Assembly: GCA_019321725.1 (NCBI GenBank)
Contig: JAGSPU010000063.1
Coordinates: 806,001 to 870,000, forward strand
Length of the DNA: 64,000 nt
Direction of reading: 5' to 3'
Source of the DNA: Paulownia fortunei
Taxonomy: Eukaryota > Streptophyta > Magnoliopsida > Lamiales > Paulowniaceae
In this document: piece after piece, positions 11,595 to 25,900 of the stretch
Layout of the letters: the number at the start of each line of letters is the position of its first letter
Position numbering within the stretch: position 1 is the stretch's first letter
The notes under the pieces: generated by a model
The model's database searches: none
What the model was told of the DNA's origin: nothing
What the model saw: only the letters and a program-made list of their open reading frames with translations
Made by a program: the position numbers and the translations under genes

Positions 11595-14500
11595 TAAAAT
11601 GCATGCTACAAATATTCAATAGTTCTGCATTGCACATAACAATTCATTCAAAAATTTCACGAGACATGTCTCTATCGAGGTCAATTATTCATTTTTTATT
11701 ATTTAAAATCCTTTTTAACCTCTGTAAAAAAAATTAATGTGCGAATCTCAAATCAAAATTTTACGTAAAAATATTAAGCATAAAAATGGATCTCAACTCA
11801 CCCAAGGCGCAAGGAAGTGTCAGAAATGCCTTCCTTTTCAGATCTGCATTCGTGCATGGAACTTGAACTTATGCACGAATCTTTGCTTACAAGCAGACGA
11901 TTTTCATTACTGCTCAGCCTTGCATGGTGTCGAAGCTCCTCAATCTGCATTTTTTCATATAATAATTAATTAATTGCAAATCCAAAAATTAGGCAATTAT
12001 TTAGCAGTTTGATAATTAATCATTAGCCACGATGACAACTATGATTGGTAATATAAATTAATATCTACTTTATAATTGATTCTTTTGGTTTCTTTTATTT
12101 AATTACCTTTTCCAGCAGTGCTTCATTTTGCTGCACAACTTTCTTTTCCTATCAAAAAAATTAAAATAAATGGAATTGATAATTTGATAATTAGGTAGCT
12201 CACTTATTAATAAAGAAAAAAGGGTTCTCTTCAAGCCACCAACTTTTGTATTATATTAATGAAATTCTACTATGTTATAGGCAAAACTAATTTGTACAGG
12301 ATACAAACCTTTCTCTTTATTGGAGTTTTTTTAAAAAAAAAAAAAATACCTGCTGTTTTGATTTTTCCAGCTGCTCCAAGAGTACTTTTTCCTGAAATTG
12401 GTTAATGGTAAATTATTACTATTGATCGATCAACTTGACTATTTTTTCAATGTAATATTGAACTTTTTTTTTTTTACTTTTTTCTGAAAAATATTTCTGT
12501 AATATTAAACTATGTACATAGCAAATACTAAGATTTAACTAGGATGTCCCAAATTTTTCAAAATTTAATATTATTTTGACATAAATATAAAAAAAAAAAT
12601 GTTTTTTTTACACATACCTTCCTATCCTTGACAGCAAGTATTCCTTCGGTTAGCTGTTGCTCTAAGTTGTGCAGTTCATTGTAAGCCAACCCTTCTAGTT
12701 CCTTGCCCTTCATACGCCTTCACCAATCACCATGCAAACAAAAATCTTATTATTAAACATATATAAAAACCCTAAAATATTTTCTTTCTAATTTTTGACA
12801 CAATATAAACTTAGAAAAGTTTTTAAAAATGCACTGCAAAAAGGAGAATATAATTAAATTAATTGAAACGTACCGGTGTATCAACTTAAGCTTTTCGATT
12901 TCATCTTTGAGGGCATTTATTTCAGTCGCTGATTCGTGCTTAAAAAAAATTAAAGATTAAACCGAAATTAATATAATGTTAGAGGAAAAAATTACAATTA
13001 TATTTCTCAGCTGTATTGATATTAAAAAAAATAAAAATATATATTACAAGTTGGGAATATTTGTTTCTAGCCCCTTCAATTCTCCGCAAGGTTTTGATGG
13101 AAATACATGTACGGTCCTAAAATTATCACTAATATGATTTTTGGTCATCCATATATTTGTCACCCATGTTTCTATAGTTACACAAATACGGTCTCAAACT
13201 CTACTAAGTTTTTTACGGCAAGTATGAGATTTTGAATTTAGATCTATGAAATGTGTAGATATTTATCTTATTTATTTTAACTTATTATCTGATTAATTAT
13301 TATAATTTATTGGTTATTGATAAATGTATTAAATAAATTATTAATTAAAATAGTAATGTAATGTTGTAATTATCAATTATTTCAAAATTAAAAAAAAATT
13401 AATCCCATGTATTTTTTAAGAAATTACGCACTTAATCAACACATTAACCAAACATTTTTCAAAGCATTCCAGTCAGGAACGCAGCCTATCAACATCAGTT
13501 TCAACTCTATAAGATTTTTAAATTCATATAAATTTTATATATAAATTTATTAGATTTTAAAAATTTATCTCCTAAAAATTAAAAATACTTTTTTTATCTA
13601 CTGTTTTTTTATAAAAAAAAAAAAACTAAATCTCGCATTCGATATTTATTTTTTGGTTCTGTACATGATTCCACTTATCAATTCAGTAACAAATTACCTG
13701 AGTAGCCGCATGCTCAACTGTTGCAAGTTCTGGTGTTTCGTGATTTTGATTGTACCTCGTTAGAATTTGCTCCATGCTTCAAAAACCAAACAAATAAAAC
13801 ATATGAGAAAGGATCTCCTACTATTTATTTCTTAGTTCATTTAAATTGTTCTGGAAAAATTAGAATTTTTATAAAAGTTGGGCTGTCCCAACCTTATTCG
13901 TCCGGATCAACTCAATTCAATTCCGATTCATGAAGTTCTCAAAACAATTAATATAATTAATTATTCATTAATAATCATTATACATATATTAAAAACTATA
14001 TATTCATCACCACCTAACATCTTTAAAAGAAGGCATATCATTCATAATTCATTAGCTCACAAAATTCTAAAGGAAAATAAATCTATTTTGGAGCAACAAT
14101 TAAATCAGATCATGGGAGAATAAATTTGAGCCCATGTATATGATAATATTTGCAACTAGGCGTAGACTTGTGACAATATTTGATCCTAACAAAACTGAAT
14201 TCGAATCAAATTTAGGTGAGAATCTAATTAAGCCCTACATAAAAGTTAAGATTTCTAATCCCTCGTTAGTTAAATACGAAATAGAAAATATTTAATATTT
14301 TATTCAAATGAGTATATTAATTTTTTTTATTAAAAATTATGGAAAAAAATCAATCCAAAATATAAAAATGAATATATGTAGACGTATAGATAAAATATGA
14401 ATATAAAAGAATAATTCATAAGTAAAAATACAACTCATTTTGATATTATTTTTATATTTAAATATGTTGTACATTTCTAGAAATTCGAGAAGCATAAAAA

Positions 14501-15947
14501 GATATAGAAAATTTATAAAATGTAATAGAAAGATTTTAGATAGGCTGGGGAAATTATAGATAAGAAGTTTCTAGAAAATACACTTTTATAAATTGTCTAA
14601 TAGTACATATTTCGAATATTCTTGAAAACTTTAGATAATATCTCGTACATCAATTGAAGGAGGTGAATAGTTTGATGTTTTCAATCTCCTCTATTTATTT
14701 AAGGAGTTGAATAGTATAATTAGGTGGAAGATATTATTCATTAAGTATAATACAAAATGTATATAAAGATATTTATAACATGTGTATTATATATTTCACC
14801 TAAAAAATACTAGTATTATTTGTTAAGTTATGAGAGTATTTTGAATTATATATACATATGCTTACAGAATTCTAAATGTCAATTAATATTCAAACATAAT
14901 ATCAATATACAATGCATATAAAATAATAAATCATGTAAACAAAGTTATTCATATTTATCAAAAATATTTATTATAATTATAAATAAAATTTCATATAAAT
15001 TTCAAGTTTGATGTATAATTAAAAGTCACCGTATTTGAATCTTATACATAATTAATCATTTAATTTTGTATTTTACTATTTATTTCAAATTATGAATCAT
15101 ATCTATTGTCAAAATTCTTTCTTTGGATTTCTACTGGTCGATTCAAATTAAAATAGATTCAAATTAAAATACAAATTAAAATAGAATCAAATGTGAGATT
15201 TGTGAACCGAAGTAGCTTGGATTTTACAATCTTAGACACGAAGGAAAATGGCGAACAAAATTTAGTCAAATGTTCTCTTGTACAAGCCTGGCCCAACATC
15301 AATTCCCAGCCCAATCTCAATACAACTCATATCTTGTACTTTAAAGTAAAACAAACCATGGCCCAACAACTCACTTAATTACATTACTTGCTTCAATAGA
15401 TAACTAATTATTTTTGTCACATGGCATTATTTATGATAAATAAAATATTGAAGAGTGAAATTGCCTCACCCCATTTACTTCACACTAAACTAAAATATTG
15501 ATCTTAATATTTTTTAGATTACAATAATTTGAGACCATTAAAAAAAAATCATATATCGGCATGATAAATATTGCATGCTACTTGAGTTGCAAGATTCCAA
15601 ACCTAAAAATAAATATAAAAGATCTAATAAAATCAAATCACATAATCACCGATATCAATTAAATCTTTTTCTTTCCAAGAAATTTTCACCATCCAAAATA
15701 ATTAATCTAAAAAAAAATTAAACCCCAAAAAAAAATAAAAAATGAATACGTTAGCAAGAATTTACCGGGAACTAGCAAACTCATACAGCTTTCCGGTGCC
15801 GGAAAAGATTATAACAGCGACTTGAGCATCACACAGGACGGCCAACTCCTTAGCCTTCTTCATCAATCCGCCGCGCCGCTTAGAGAATGTCACCTGACGG
15901 CTGTTCACGTTTTCAATCTTTTTTATCTCTATTTTCCCCCTACCCAT
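11301..15947 (-). CDS. AGL18: MADS-box transcription factor, type II MIKC, AGL18/AGL15-like
   Basis: Eight exons on the minus strand: 15947-15766, 13776-13698, 12938-12874, 12717-12618, 12391-12350, 12148-12107, 11944-11802 and 11388-11301. All have GT-AG junctions and together give 246 codons plus stop TGA. Exon sizes (182, 79, 65, 100, 42, 42, 143, 88) fit the classic MIKC pattern. Residues 1-60 are the DNA-binding MADS domain ([18 protein letters not shown], then [20 protein letters not shown]). The K-box coiled coil follows ([40 protein letters not shown]). The tail contains [19 protein letters not shown], close to the AGL18 C-terminal motif. It should act in the nucleus as a dimer on CArG boxes; AGL15 and AGL18 repress flowering and promote embryo identity in Arabidopsis. 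Intron 1 is about 1.9 kb, typical of regulated MIKC genes. Assignment to AGL18 rather than AGL15 is an inference from the tail. Confidence 0.92.
11562..11590. repeat. (AAT)n microsatellite inside the MADS-box gene
   Basis: About ten AAT/ATA units within the last intron of the MADS-box gene (11389-11801). Confidence 0.85.
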
Positions 15948-16005
15948 GTTTTCTTTTTATCTTCCTCACACACTACTGCAATGAACTATATTTGCTTCTG
16001 CTAGT

Positions 16006-16019
16006 GAAATATATATAGA
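16006..16019 (-). promoter_or_regulatory. Candidate TATA box of the MADS-box gene
   Basis: Read on the minus strand it is TCTATATATATTTC, about 60 bases upstream of the ATG at 15947. Position and context fit a core promoter with a short leader. Confidence 0.5.
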
Positions 16020-16024
16020 AGAGT

Positions 16025-16395
16025 GGGGTACAAATACTATCAATGCATTTGTCCTAAATATGGAGATAGAAAAATGGGAAGGAAAATTAGTGATGGATTT
16101 AAACAAAAAACCAAATTTGGTAATGGCAATTGCCTCTTGGTTGAGGCTTACTATCTATGATATATTTCAAGAATTCATTGAGTATATACAAACAATTTTT
16201 TTTATTTTTTTTTGGGTGGGGGTGGGGTGAGGGAGTGGGAGTTGTATCAATGAAGGCAAAGGTTGTGAAAAATTGGAAAGGAAATACGAAAAGGGTGTGA
16301 TTGGTTTACTATGTGTAGAAATCTTACCTCATGTGGTAAGGCCAATTTACCTTATGGTGGTGGCAATTGCCAACTTTGAAACAAATATTTTTGGG
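16025..16395. repeat. Direct duplication upstream of the MADS-box gene, copy 1
   Basis: This segment recurs at 16885-17290 with about 860-900 bases offset. Shared landmarks in the same order are GAGGCTTACTAT (16143 and 17071), TGAAGGCAAAGGT, TTGGAAAGGAAATA, a GAAATCTT/GAATCTT block, CAATTTACCTTATGG/CAATTACCTTATGG and a final CTTTG/AGTTTGGAA block. Divergence is substantial but collinear. Copy 1 abuts the MADS-box core promoter. Confidence 0.75.
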
Positions 16396-16884
16396 TAGGA
16401 ATTCTTTTTAACAATTTTTTCAAAATCAAATTATGCAAAATTTGAAGTTATTGTATGAAAAGGGTAAGTAATATCCGTTATGGTTTATGACTCATTTAGA
16501 ATCACTATAATAAAATTGTATGAATCGCGGGTGAAGATTTTCATATTTGGTGTTTGTTTGAAAAAGAAATATATATTATGTAGGTATGGACGAGACTTCT
16601 AACTGATATGTGCATGCATAACACGTGTGAGTGAAAAGCTAAATGGCTTTTAGACGAATGAATTAATTTGTGTCGTTTACTGATTAAAGTCTTGTTATGT
16701 TGGAATTTTCTTTTGGATATTATTATGTATGTATGTAATATAAATTTCAATATAATTGGCCAACTAATCGAGAAAAGATATTCCGGTGTTAGAATTTTGC
16801 TTCCCTATTTTCCCCATCACCAAAAACCAATCAAATAAAATTACAATTTTTATGTGATTTTATAAGTGAGATAGATATAAATGG

Positions 16885-17290
16885 GGTATAAATATAACGG
16901 GTGCATATGCCCTTTTTGGCTAGTTAGACTGAATTTCCCCTTGTGGTCTAGTGAAGGAAAATGGGAGAAAAAGTAGAAAAGAGGATGACTAAATTTGGAA
17001 ATTTAAAAATGGAAAGGAAATAAATGATGGGTTTGAAACAACCCTAATTTGGTACATTGCCATTTGGTAGAGGCTTACTATGTTTGATATTACATGTAAA
17101 TAATCCTTTGTGTATACCCTTACCTTTCTTAGGGTATAAAAGACTAATGAAGGCAAAGGTGAAATTTTTTGGAAAGGAAATATGGAAGGCTATATGTGGG
17201 AATCTTGCACCATATTGTGACCCCAATTACCTTATGGTTGTGGGCTTTCCAAGTTTGGAATGTCATAATTCTAATAGGAGCTAGAAATTC
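16885..17290. repeat. Direct duplication upstream of the MADS-box gene, copy 2
   Basis: Diverged copy of 16025-16395 in the same orientation. A weaker, possibly third remnant may exist at about 17655-17760, where AGGATGACCAAATTTG parallels AGGATGACTAAATTTG of copy 2. The short ORFs in the copies do not conserve a frame, so the copied unit is probably non-coding. Confidence 0.75.
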
Positions 17291-19940
17291 TACCCTCTTT
17301 ATAAAGTATGTGCAATAATATTCCTACATTGTTATAAGGTGATTAAATGGATGTTACAATTTTCAATTGATTTAGGATCTACATGTGCCTTGTAAACACA
17401 CTGAAAAAAGTGATTATACATTAATGATGTAGTACATTTCTCGTTGAAAAACTCATATATTCACTTGGTATGAAAATAACAAATGATAAGGATCAAGTCA
17501 CAGTGTCTAGTGTAATATTCAATATTTGATATTTTTTCATATCGAGTGCATACATACTTTTTTCTAAAAAAAATGCATACATAATATTGATATGTATGTC
17601 AATTAATGCAATATAACAATTTATTTTGTAAACTTTCCTCTCCAAATGTCCAAAAAAAGATAAGGATGACCAAATTTGAAAAGAAAAAAAGTTGAAATGG
17701 TGGAACTAATTCCCTTATATAGAAATCCTCCTGCATTATCTTGGTGATGAGCTTTCTTTGAAAAGTTAAATATGATCATATTTGCTGATACTTCTCTATT
17801 AGGATTAGCAAACAAATTTATTATTTACATTATCTATATTAGAATATGAGTAAAAATATTTGCTTGGTGATCGATAAGGGTATCTATGGGTCGGCTCGAG
17901 TTAATCGAGATGTATTAATTTAATAAAATAAATAATTAAATAAAAAAACTCACATCAAAATATTGAGAATCTAACATATAATTACAGAAATATATGTGAC
18001 GTAGTTCAAATCCAAAACTTCGTAATTGTAACAACTAATAAAATGGTGTGATCATATATCTAGTGGCATTCAAATGGGCGTTCATGGTGTCGTCTCAAGT
18101 GAATTGGGACTGTATTAATGGTTCCTATATCAGTCCAAGCTCCCCAGTCCGGCTTGGAAACTAGTAATTTAAATTTAAGCCCTAATGTGGCTAGGTTAGG
18201 GCTTGCAAAGAAGCAGTTGGGCTTATACCCACTTTAAAACACTCAAATACTAGTTTATGGTTATAAAATGGGTTTAAATTTAAATGTATTTCAAATTTGC
18301 TCCAGTTAACATGAATTTTATGTTATAAATAGGTTTGGATAGGTTTTGAATTTTTATTTTCAAATGCGTTTTTTTTATTTTTTAAATTATTATATATGTG
18401 ATATTTTTTTAAAACTTATATATTTTTTAGAAAATTTTAGTTTATTATTTTTTAAAAAATATATATTTCTAATAATTTTAAACTAATAAAATGGTCTAAC
18501 CTGTCGAGAGGGGGTCTACGACCGATCCGAATCCTAAAATTTTTTAACAAGACGAGTTTCGAATTTGACCAAACCTACTCCAAACCCATCACGTTACCAG
18601 GCTAATAATAATGAAAACACATAATACTTGTACACAAATTATCATTTGCTCAATTAAATAAAGTGTGAAACTAAGATGAATAAAGTTGAAACTATTAAGT
18701 TATGATATTTTCTCAGTAGTAAATTGCAAGTAAATACCAAAGGAAGAAAAATAAACATGACACCAATTATAAAATATTGGTGTTTGAGAATTAGGGGTTT
18801 TATGTCTAAATATCTAAATTAATAAAAGAAATATTGTAAAAATCATTTAAGTGTGAGGTTGAGATGACCCGTCCACGCTCTCAATTCTTTGTTCAAGTCA
18901 AGCCCATCATTTTTTGTGGGCCTAAATTTTCAAATCAAACTATGTTTATGGGATCCAAAGTGGGCCCAAGAACCAAAACTACTATCATAATTTCTTCGAA
19001 GCAAGAGGTTTATTAATCGAGCATCAATAATAATTTTCAGTCTCTAAATGTAATTTTGTCCTATTGGTGAGTTTAAAACTCAAAAGTACATTTATATTTT
19101 TTGATTAGATTTATAATTATATTCGATTCATTTTTGAAATTTTAATATACATAATGATATAATGAATTATTTGACTCTAAATAATAATAATGATGTCAAC
19201 TCTCAGTCTCAATTGTTTTAACAATCAAATTTAGAAGGTTCACCAAGTAAAGAAAGCATTAATTAAATTAGGCTGAAAGATTGTAATTCCAATCTTTGAT
19301 TGTTTACTAAAAAGCTAAACAAATCTTATTAAATTGTACTAATATTAAATACTTGGTCGTAATTTTGCTTTTTGAACAAAAGCTAATACATTAATTATGG
19401 AAAGAATCTAGTTTTTAACAAAGGCCCAAATCCAAGCCCAACCCAAAGCCCAAAGCAGAGCTGATTATCTCATAGCTCAGAAATAAACGGCCCAGATCAA
19501 TCCTTGTCCCTACCACATTGAATTCAAATTTACAGAAGTAACGTTACGATTCCGGAGCCTCAGGTTTGGAATATCCGAACCTAATTTTTTCCCAAAGAAA
19601 GAAAAAAAGGTCTATTAATTAATACGGTAACTCTTTCATTGTCTTCACCTCAACTGAAAAAGATTCCAAGTTTGATTACAAATCCCATTTCAGTCTTGAT
19701 TTCCTCTCTCTAAAATATAGGGAAAACTTTTTAGGGTTTTGTTTTCTTTCTATGTAATCAGGCTCAGTTGTGGAAAGAAATCTTGAATGTATGTTCTTGG
19801 ATATTTTTTCTTGATAAATATATGAACTTTATATACACACACATTTATGTTTGGTAATGTTGTGTGTGTGATTAGGATACTGGTGTCAAAAATGATTAAT
19901 GGGTTCTTGTTTTTGTGAATGGTGATATATTGCAGTTTCA
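17291..19940. other. Intergenic region and kinesin leader
   Basis: AT-rich sequence with no supported gene to about 19450. The stretch 18060-18600 contains short G/C-rich blocks in an AT background and may be a degraded transposon. From about 19480 to 19740 the base composition changes and probably contains the untranslated first exon of the kinesin, because the first coding exon begins just after an acceptor-like TATATTGCAG ending at 19935. Confidence 0.5.
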
Positions 19941-22900
19941 ATGGAGGATTTAACAAGAAGAGGGAGAATGGGTGAGTTGAATTTGGCTTCAAGAAGGGCT
20001 GAAGAAGCAGGTATGGTTTATTTGTTTTTACGTTGATTATTTCTTCATATGTTACTTTTTGGTTGAATTTATCTTTGTGTGGTTAGTTACTGAAAGGATG
20101 CATGCATGATGAATTCTTATTGATAGTGAAAATGTTTAGTCAATCCAGGAGATGAGGGTTTTTTATTTTTCTGAAAACTGCTTTCTTAAGTGCATTTTAT
20201 TTTCTTTTGACATTTTTTTGTTGCTTTTCCAATTTTGTTTACTGGACCAGATGAGAGAGTATAATAGTGTTTTGATTGTTTTTTAGTATCTTTTGGATGG
20301 CTGTAACTTGTAGCGAAAATAAGGACTCGGGCTTTCAGTGTGGAACATGTTGATTATTGATCGGTTTATGTTTATCTATTAAGTTTTTCTAGAGTTGCCT
20401 TCTGCTCATTTGGCTGTTTACGGAAAGATTCGTGATCGTCATTTTGTTGCTTTCTGTGAGTGTGTGATTTAACTCTTTAAGATTCACTGGTTATTTAGAG
20501 GGCTAATTAAGTTTGTCATGCTCAATATTTGTCGTGTTCTCTTATTGAACTCATAGCTTTGAGAAGATATCAAGCTGTCCATTGGCTTGATTACCTAGTG
20601 GGGCCACTTGGAATACCGAGCCAGCCGTCCGAGAAAGAGTTTATATCTTGCTTGAGAAATGGATTAATCCTTTGCAACGTAATCAACAAAATTCAAACTG
20701 GTTCAGTTCCAAAGGTATGTTGTCCAAGTTTATGTTCACATGTGTGTGCCTAATTCTTAAGGACTTGAAACATTTTGATTTTTAATTTTTTGGTTTCACA
20801 AAAAAACTTTTATTAGGTCATAGAAAATACATCACCTTTGCAGTCACTCCCATGGGATTCCCAGCCATTGCCAGCTTATCAATACTTTGAGAATGTTCGC
20901 AACTTTTTAGTGGCTGTGGAAGAACTGAAGCTTCCTAATTTTGAAGCTTCTGTTTTTGAAAGGGTAAGAATCGAATTCCGTTTTGTTGCAGCAACTAACA
21001 TGCACCTCAGTACCAAAATTCCATTAGCAATTTTATGTTGTGTACTTAGGAAAATCTGGAAGAGGGGTCATCAACTAAGGTTGTTGATTGCATTTTGGCA
21101 CTGAAGGATTACCATGAGTGGAAGCAAATGACAGGTGGCAATGGACTTTATAAACCACCCAGATCACCTCTTATTGTGCATTCAGCTGGTAGAATTCATG
21201 CTCGTAGTCCAGCATTGGTTTCTTATGATAGTTCCAGGCAATTAGACATGTCAGGAGGCAGCAACAAGCCAATGCCATCAGCAAGTGATATCAGGAAACT
21301 TGAAGGTAGTTTAACTGGTTTCAGATTATTAAAACATTTCATGTCTGCCTGAAATTAGTTGTCATGCACTTAAAATGGACAATGAATACAGAACTATTAA
21401 CATTTCTGGAAGACCTGATTTTGTATTGTTGGAAGATATTATAAGAAACTATTCATGTCAATATTGTTCAAGTTTGGTTGATCAATTGATGCCGTTTCAA
21501 TGATAATTAGTCAAATATCGTAGATTTTCCATTGAGACTGCCTGATAAAAATAACAATTATTTGACAAAGATTTTAATGGATAAATGCTCTTATACCTCT
21601 AACTCAAGAATCCTATTAAAACTGTAAGGTTGATTTTACACAATAGAGGGAGTTACGTATTTTGTGAATTCTGTTACATCTTAAGACAAGAATGGATAGT
21701 ACTTCTGTCTGTTTACCTGTTTAGTGTCCCCAGAACACTAAAATTTTCATTTCATTGAATGGTCATGTTTATTTCCTAATACTTGTTTATAAAATTCTAC
21801 AGGTACAATTGTCAAGGCTCTTGCTGAACATATGGTTGACACAAAGGAGAACATGGATAATAACCTATTTGCTTCTTATCGTAGTGGAAGTGTGGTGTGT
21901 GTGTAACTTCTAATTTTGATCATTGTTTCCTGGAAACAAAAAGAAATTAAAAATTTGCTCATGATTCTATTTTCTCCTTTTAATAGGATTCAGTGAACTT
22001 CTTCAGCAAGATTCTATCAAGTTGCTTGGAGGAACAATTTCGAAGAAAATTTCCTGAGGTAAGTCATTAATCATATAAATGAGGTTACCTTACTTCCAAA
22101 GTGAAATCTGGCTCATCAATCTAAAAGTGTGTCAAGTAAGATTGCCCAGAGATAAACTTAGAAGTTCAGGTGACTTCATGATTTTGTCTAGTTGCTAGAT
22201 TAATAGATTTTAGTTCATTTACTTTTTTCAGTAACTATTTTCTGAGTATAATTTTGCAGTAGAGATTATGTCCCCTAATAACAAGATACGATACAAGAAC
22301 TAGAGATTTCATTAATAGAAAGACATAAAGAAGGAAAGACAGAAAGATGGAAAGAGCAGAAGTGGCAACCACTATTTTATGGAGATATATAACCATTTTG
22401 TTTTGTCTTGATGATTGAATGACATACATGTTAGATTTTAATATCTAAAGTTTAGGGCCATATTTATCTTTTACCTGCCTGATTCCGAAATTTTCTTTAG
22501 TTGGTTAAATCTTCAACTAAGTCCACCATGGCAGCTAACATCCGTACAGTTGTAGTAAATCTTGGATGTGTTGATGCACATTTGTGATTTATATGAGTCA
22601 TGAAGCTTCCAGAATTTTTCTCAGTATGTGTGTAACAAAATTTGTTTAAGCAAATTACAACTTTTCCAAGGTTCTGGTAAGTAACTCACGTCAACCTGGA
22701 TTGATATGTCAATATTTGTATTCCATTCTTAGATTCAAATGTTTATACAAGTGTTATGTCATAATGGTGCCATTATTATGGATTACAGTCAAACTATTTT
22801 CATTCTTGTTCAGCACTAGATTTAATTTGATTTATTTGAAAGAAAAGGGTTCACAACCCATAGTTTTTAAGATATTTTTTTAACTTGTTATTAAATGCTG

Positions 22901-25900
22901 CAATCACTATCAAATAATTTACTTTTCTTTTCCATACTGATGTCACAGAGCCACGCAGATGAATCTAGTGAATATCTTCTTGTACTTCTCATGTATTTGT
23001 TGATATAAGATTGACAACTGCAGCTTCTTTTGTATCCACAACCAGATGAAATTGAGTTTATTGGACCATTTAAAAGAAAGAAGTTGCTCACCTGTTCATT
23101 CCAAATTTGTGCCCCTTGCAGATTTGTCAAATCTAGAAAACCACAAGGTAATTTTCTTAACTGCATTGGCAGAATTTATTACTGAATTTGATTGCTTGAT
23201 TGTTAAATTTGTTTGGCTTCCTTCTACACAATTAATATCAATAACCACGGTTCATTTTCTACATGAGACCTATAAGCATCCGAGTTCATCTGTGGCAGAT
23301 GGTTCAATGTGTTCTAAATATCTATATTTGCTATAGATGACAATAGGAGCTTATTTTGACAATACATTTCTGCAGTTTGTTTCAACTTGTTAGTCTTTGA
23401 ATGAGTATTCATTGGACGAGGAAAACTACATACAGTTTTTGCCCAAAAGAATATCTCACTCAGGTTCCTGCCTAGTGTTTCCTAATCCTAATGGAGTAGA
23501 AATTTTGTGGTGGATGGTGTAATGGAGGTACACGAAATGCTTTTGACAAGCATTGAATTTTTTGATCAATTTGTTGACTAGTTAACTTAAGCAGCTGTTT
23601 TCGCAGCTCTTTGATTGCTTCAATATAGAATTTCTTACTGCACTCACACTTTTCCTTGATTTCTTACTTATGTCAACTTTTGACATTATTTAAGTTTGTT
23701 TTCACTTAGAGATTGAGATAAACCATATTATTACAAGCAGAGATTTCAATATAAATATGTGGACAATTTCTACTTATTCCAATTTGTTGTAACATAGATG
23801 AATTATTTGGTCAATAGTGTTGCAGAGCTTGCTTGAAGAAGGGTAACTGCAATCACTGGAATCTAGTTGAGCAGCAAGAAAGGGAGCTTTTGGTAAGCTT
23901 TTTTACCTTTCGTGGTTCAGTTTCATCTCTCAATATTCTACATGTCCAATTTTACGTTATGTGATATCTCAGTGTTCTATAATTGAACTTACTTCCATAA
24001 GGTTTTGCATTGGATTTACTCAGGTATTGAGCTGCATGTATGCAGATTTTAACCAGCATTTTCCTTTCAACAAAAGATTAATCACCATAGATGAGAATAG
24101 CTTAAATCACAGTCTTTGCTCTCTTTAAGATTTGAGAATTATCCACATAAACTTACCAAATTTCTTGCCCTTGTGAATTGCAATTTTCCAATTGTTTTGT
24201 AAATTATTGAGGTATTCATCATAACCTGAGTGCAAGGTTTATAAGATGTGCGTCTCATCTTGATTTATTTTGCCTAAGAATGGAAAAAATTTTAAGAAAT
24301 GTAGAAATTTTTAAGCTTTATAAGCAATCTAAAGTAGATTAGTCCCAGAATGTCTAAACTCTTGTGCGGGTAGAAGTACATCCGCAAGCTTATTACTCAC
24401 AGTAAACTTGCTTTCATTTTACATTGCAGTCCAAGACAAAATGTGTCTTTGCCGAATAATCCTTCTCTTTTGCTGGTAATTCTAATTTACATCAGCTGGC
24501 CAGTGTGCATGATCTTCTTGGTCTTCTAGGTTCTACCTTATTCTTGGACATGTTCCCTGCTTCCTTCACCGAGGAATTGTTTTACAGTTCACCTGTTTAA
24601 TTAATGGAGTCGCTTAAAGTCAGGAAACCAACTTAAGTTAGCTGTCAGTAGATTCTGATTACATTTGAAGCAGCTAAATTTGGCACACTTTATCCTCCAC
24701 AAAGTGAATAAGAGCTGGCACTAAATAGAGAGGGAACATTTTGTCTTTTTTTGTTTTACATCCTATCTCTCCTATCTCTCCCTCCCTACTTTCCTCATCA
24801 CTTTCAGAGTTGTTATTGGTTACTAAAGATAGTAATCCAAGGTAAAAGTCACTTCCTTCGACTGTGGCACAAAGAAGGTCTGGATTGGAGCCCGTACACG
24901 TTCACTTGAAATTAACTACCCAAAAGTGGATCCAAGTGGTCAGACTTGAGCCCTTAATCCAGCATGATGAACCTGTGTGGCCAACTTAAACTTGAAAAGG
25001 GCCTCCTACTAATTGTCTTGATCATAATGCCTCCTATTTTATGGAATGAACCAGAGTCAAGTTTCATTGAAAGTAGATAAGTCAAACTAGAAGTTACTTG
25101 GGTAAAGCTTTGGAGGGGTGATTATGCTATCATCACGGAAACGGCCACCTCTAATAGATCACAAAGATATATCTTTCATACACTTATTGAAAAAGATCAG
25201 TAGATCTAATTATGGCAATTTTTTATTTATTTTTTAATCTCATATCAATCTCAACTAATAGAACAACCTCTATATGTGCCTCTGCTTGATCAATATGAAT
25301 GTGCATCATATAGTTCAGCAAGTTTGATGTGATTGAATTCCATTTTTTGGTTGCAGAATATAAAACTGTTGTTATCAAGTGCAAAGCAAGAGGTTGAGAG
25401 CTTGCAATCTCAGCTTCAAAGTGATTTGAAACAACTTGGTACGTTTCTATTTTGAGAACCTGGTTTCATTCTCCTGCAAGAATGTACAGTGCATGTGCTT
25501 TTTCTTTAACTTAACCGAGCATGTTATTAGCTTGTAACCCAAAAGTGCTAACAGTACATGCAAATGGATGTATAGAGGACAAATTCATGCAAAAATGTGC
25601 TTGATACTCCCTTATGCAAATGTGCTATTGCTAATATAATTGATGAAATTTATTTTTATATGATATTATTTATTTAACAAAATGCTTGCAAAACCAGCTT
25701 AATCTCTTTGAAGTCATGTGCTGTTTGTTTAAATGGTTTCAGGAGATCAAGTGCTTGAGATGTCCAGTGCTGCTCTTGGTTATCACAAGGCTGTAAAAGA
25801 GAATAGGAATCTGTACAACATGGTTCAGGATCTGAAAGGTTAGTTAAGCTTTTATTCGTAGAGATACACTAGACTGTATTTTTTTCCATTGTCTTGTATC

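Noticed and set aside
23046..23147. Alternative kinesin exon 7 starting at CTTCTTTTGTATCC (23023)
   Set aside because: That acceptor gives a frame that cannot join the next exon without a stop; the acceptor before ATGAAATTGAGT keeps phase 0 and joins cleanly to [14 protein letters not shown].
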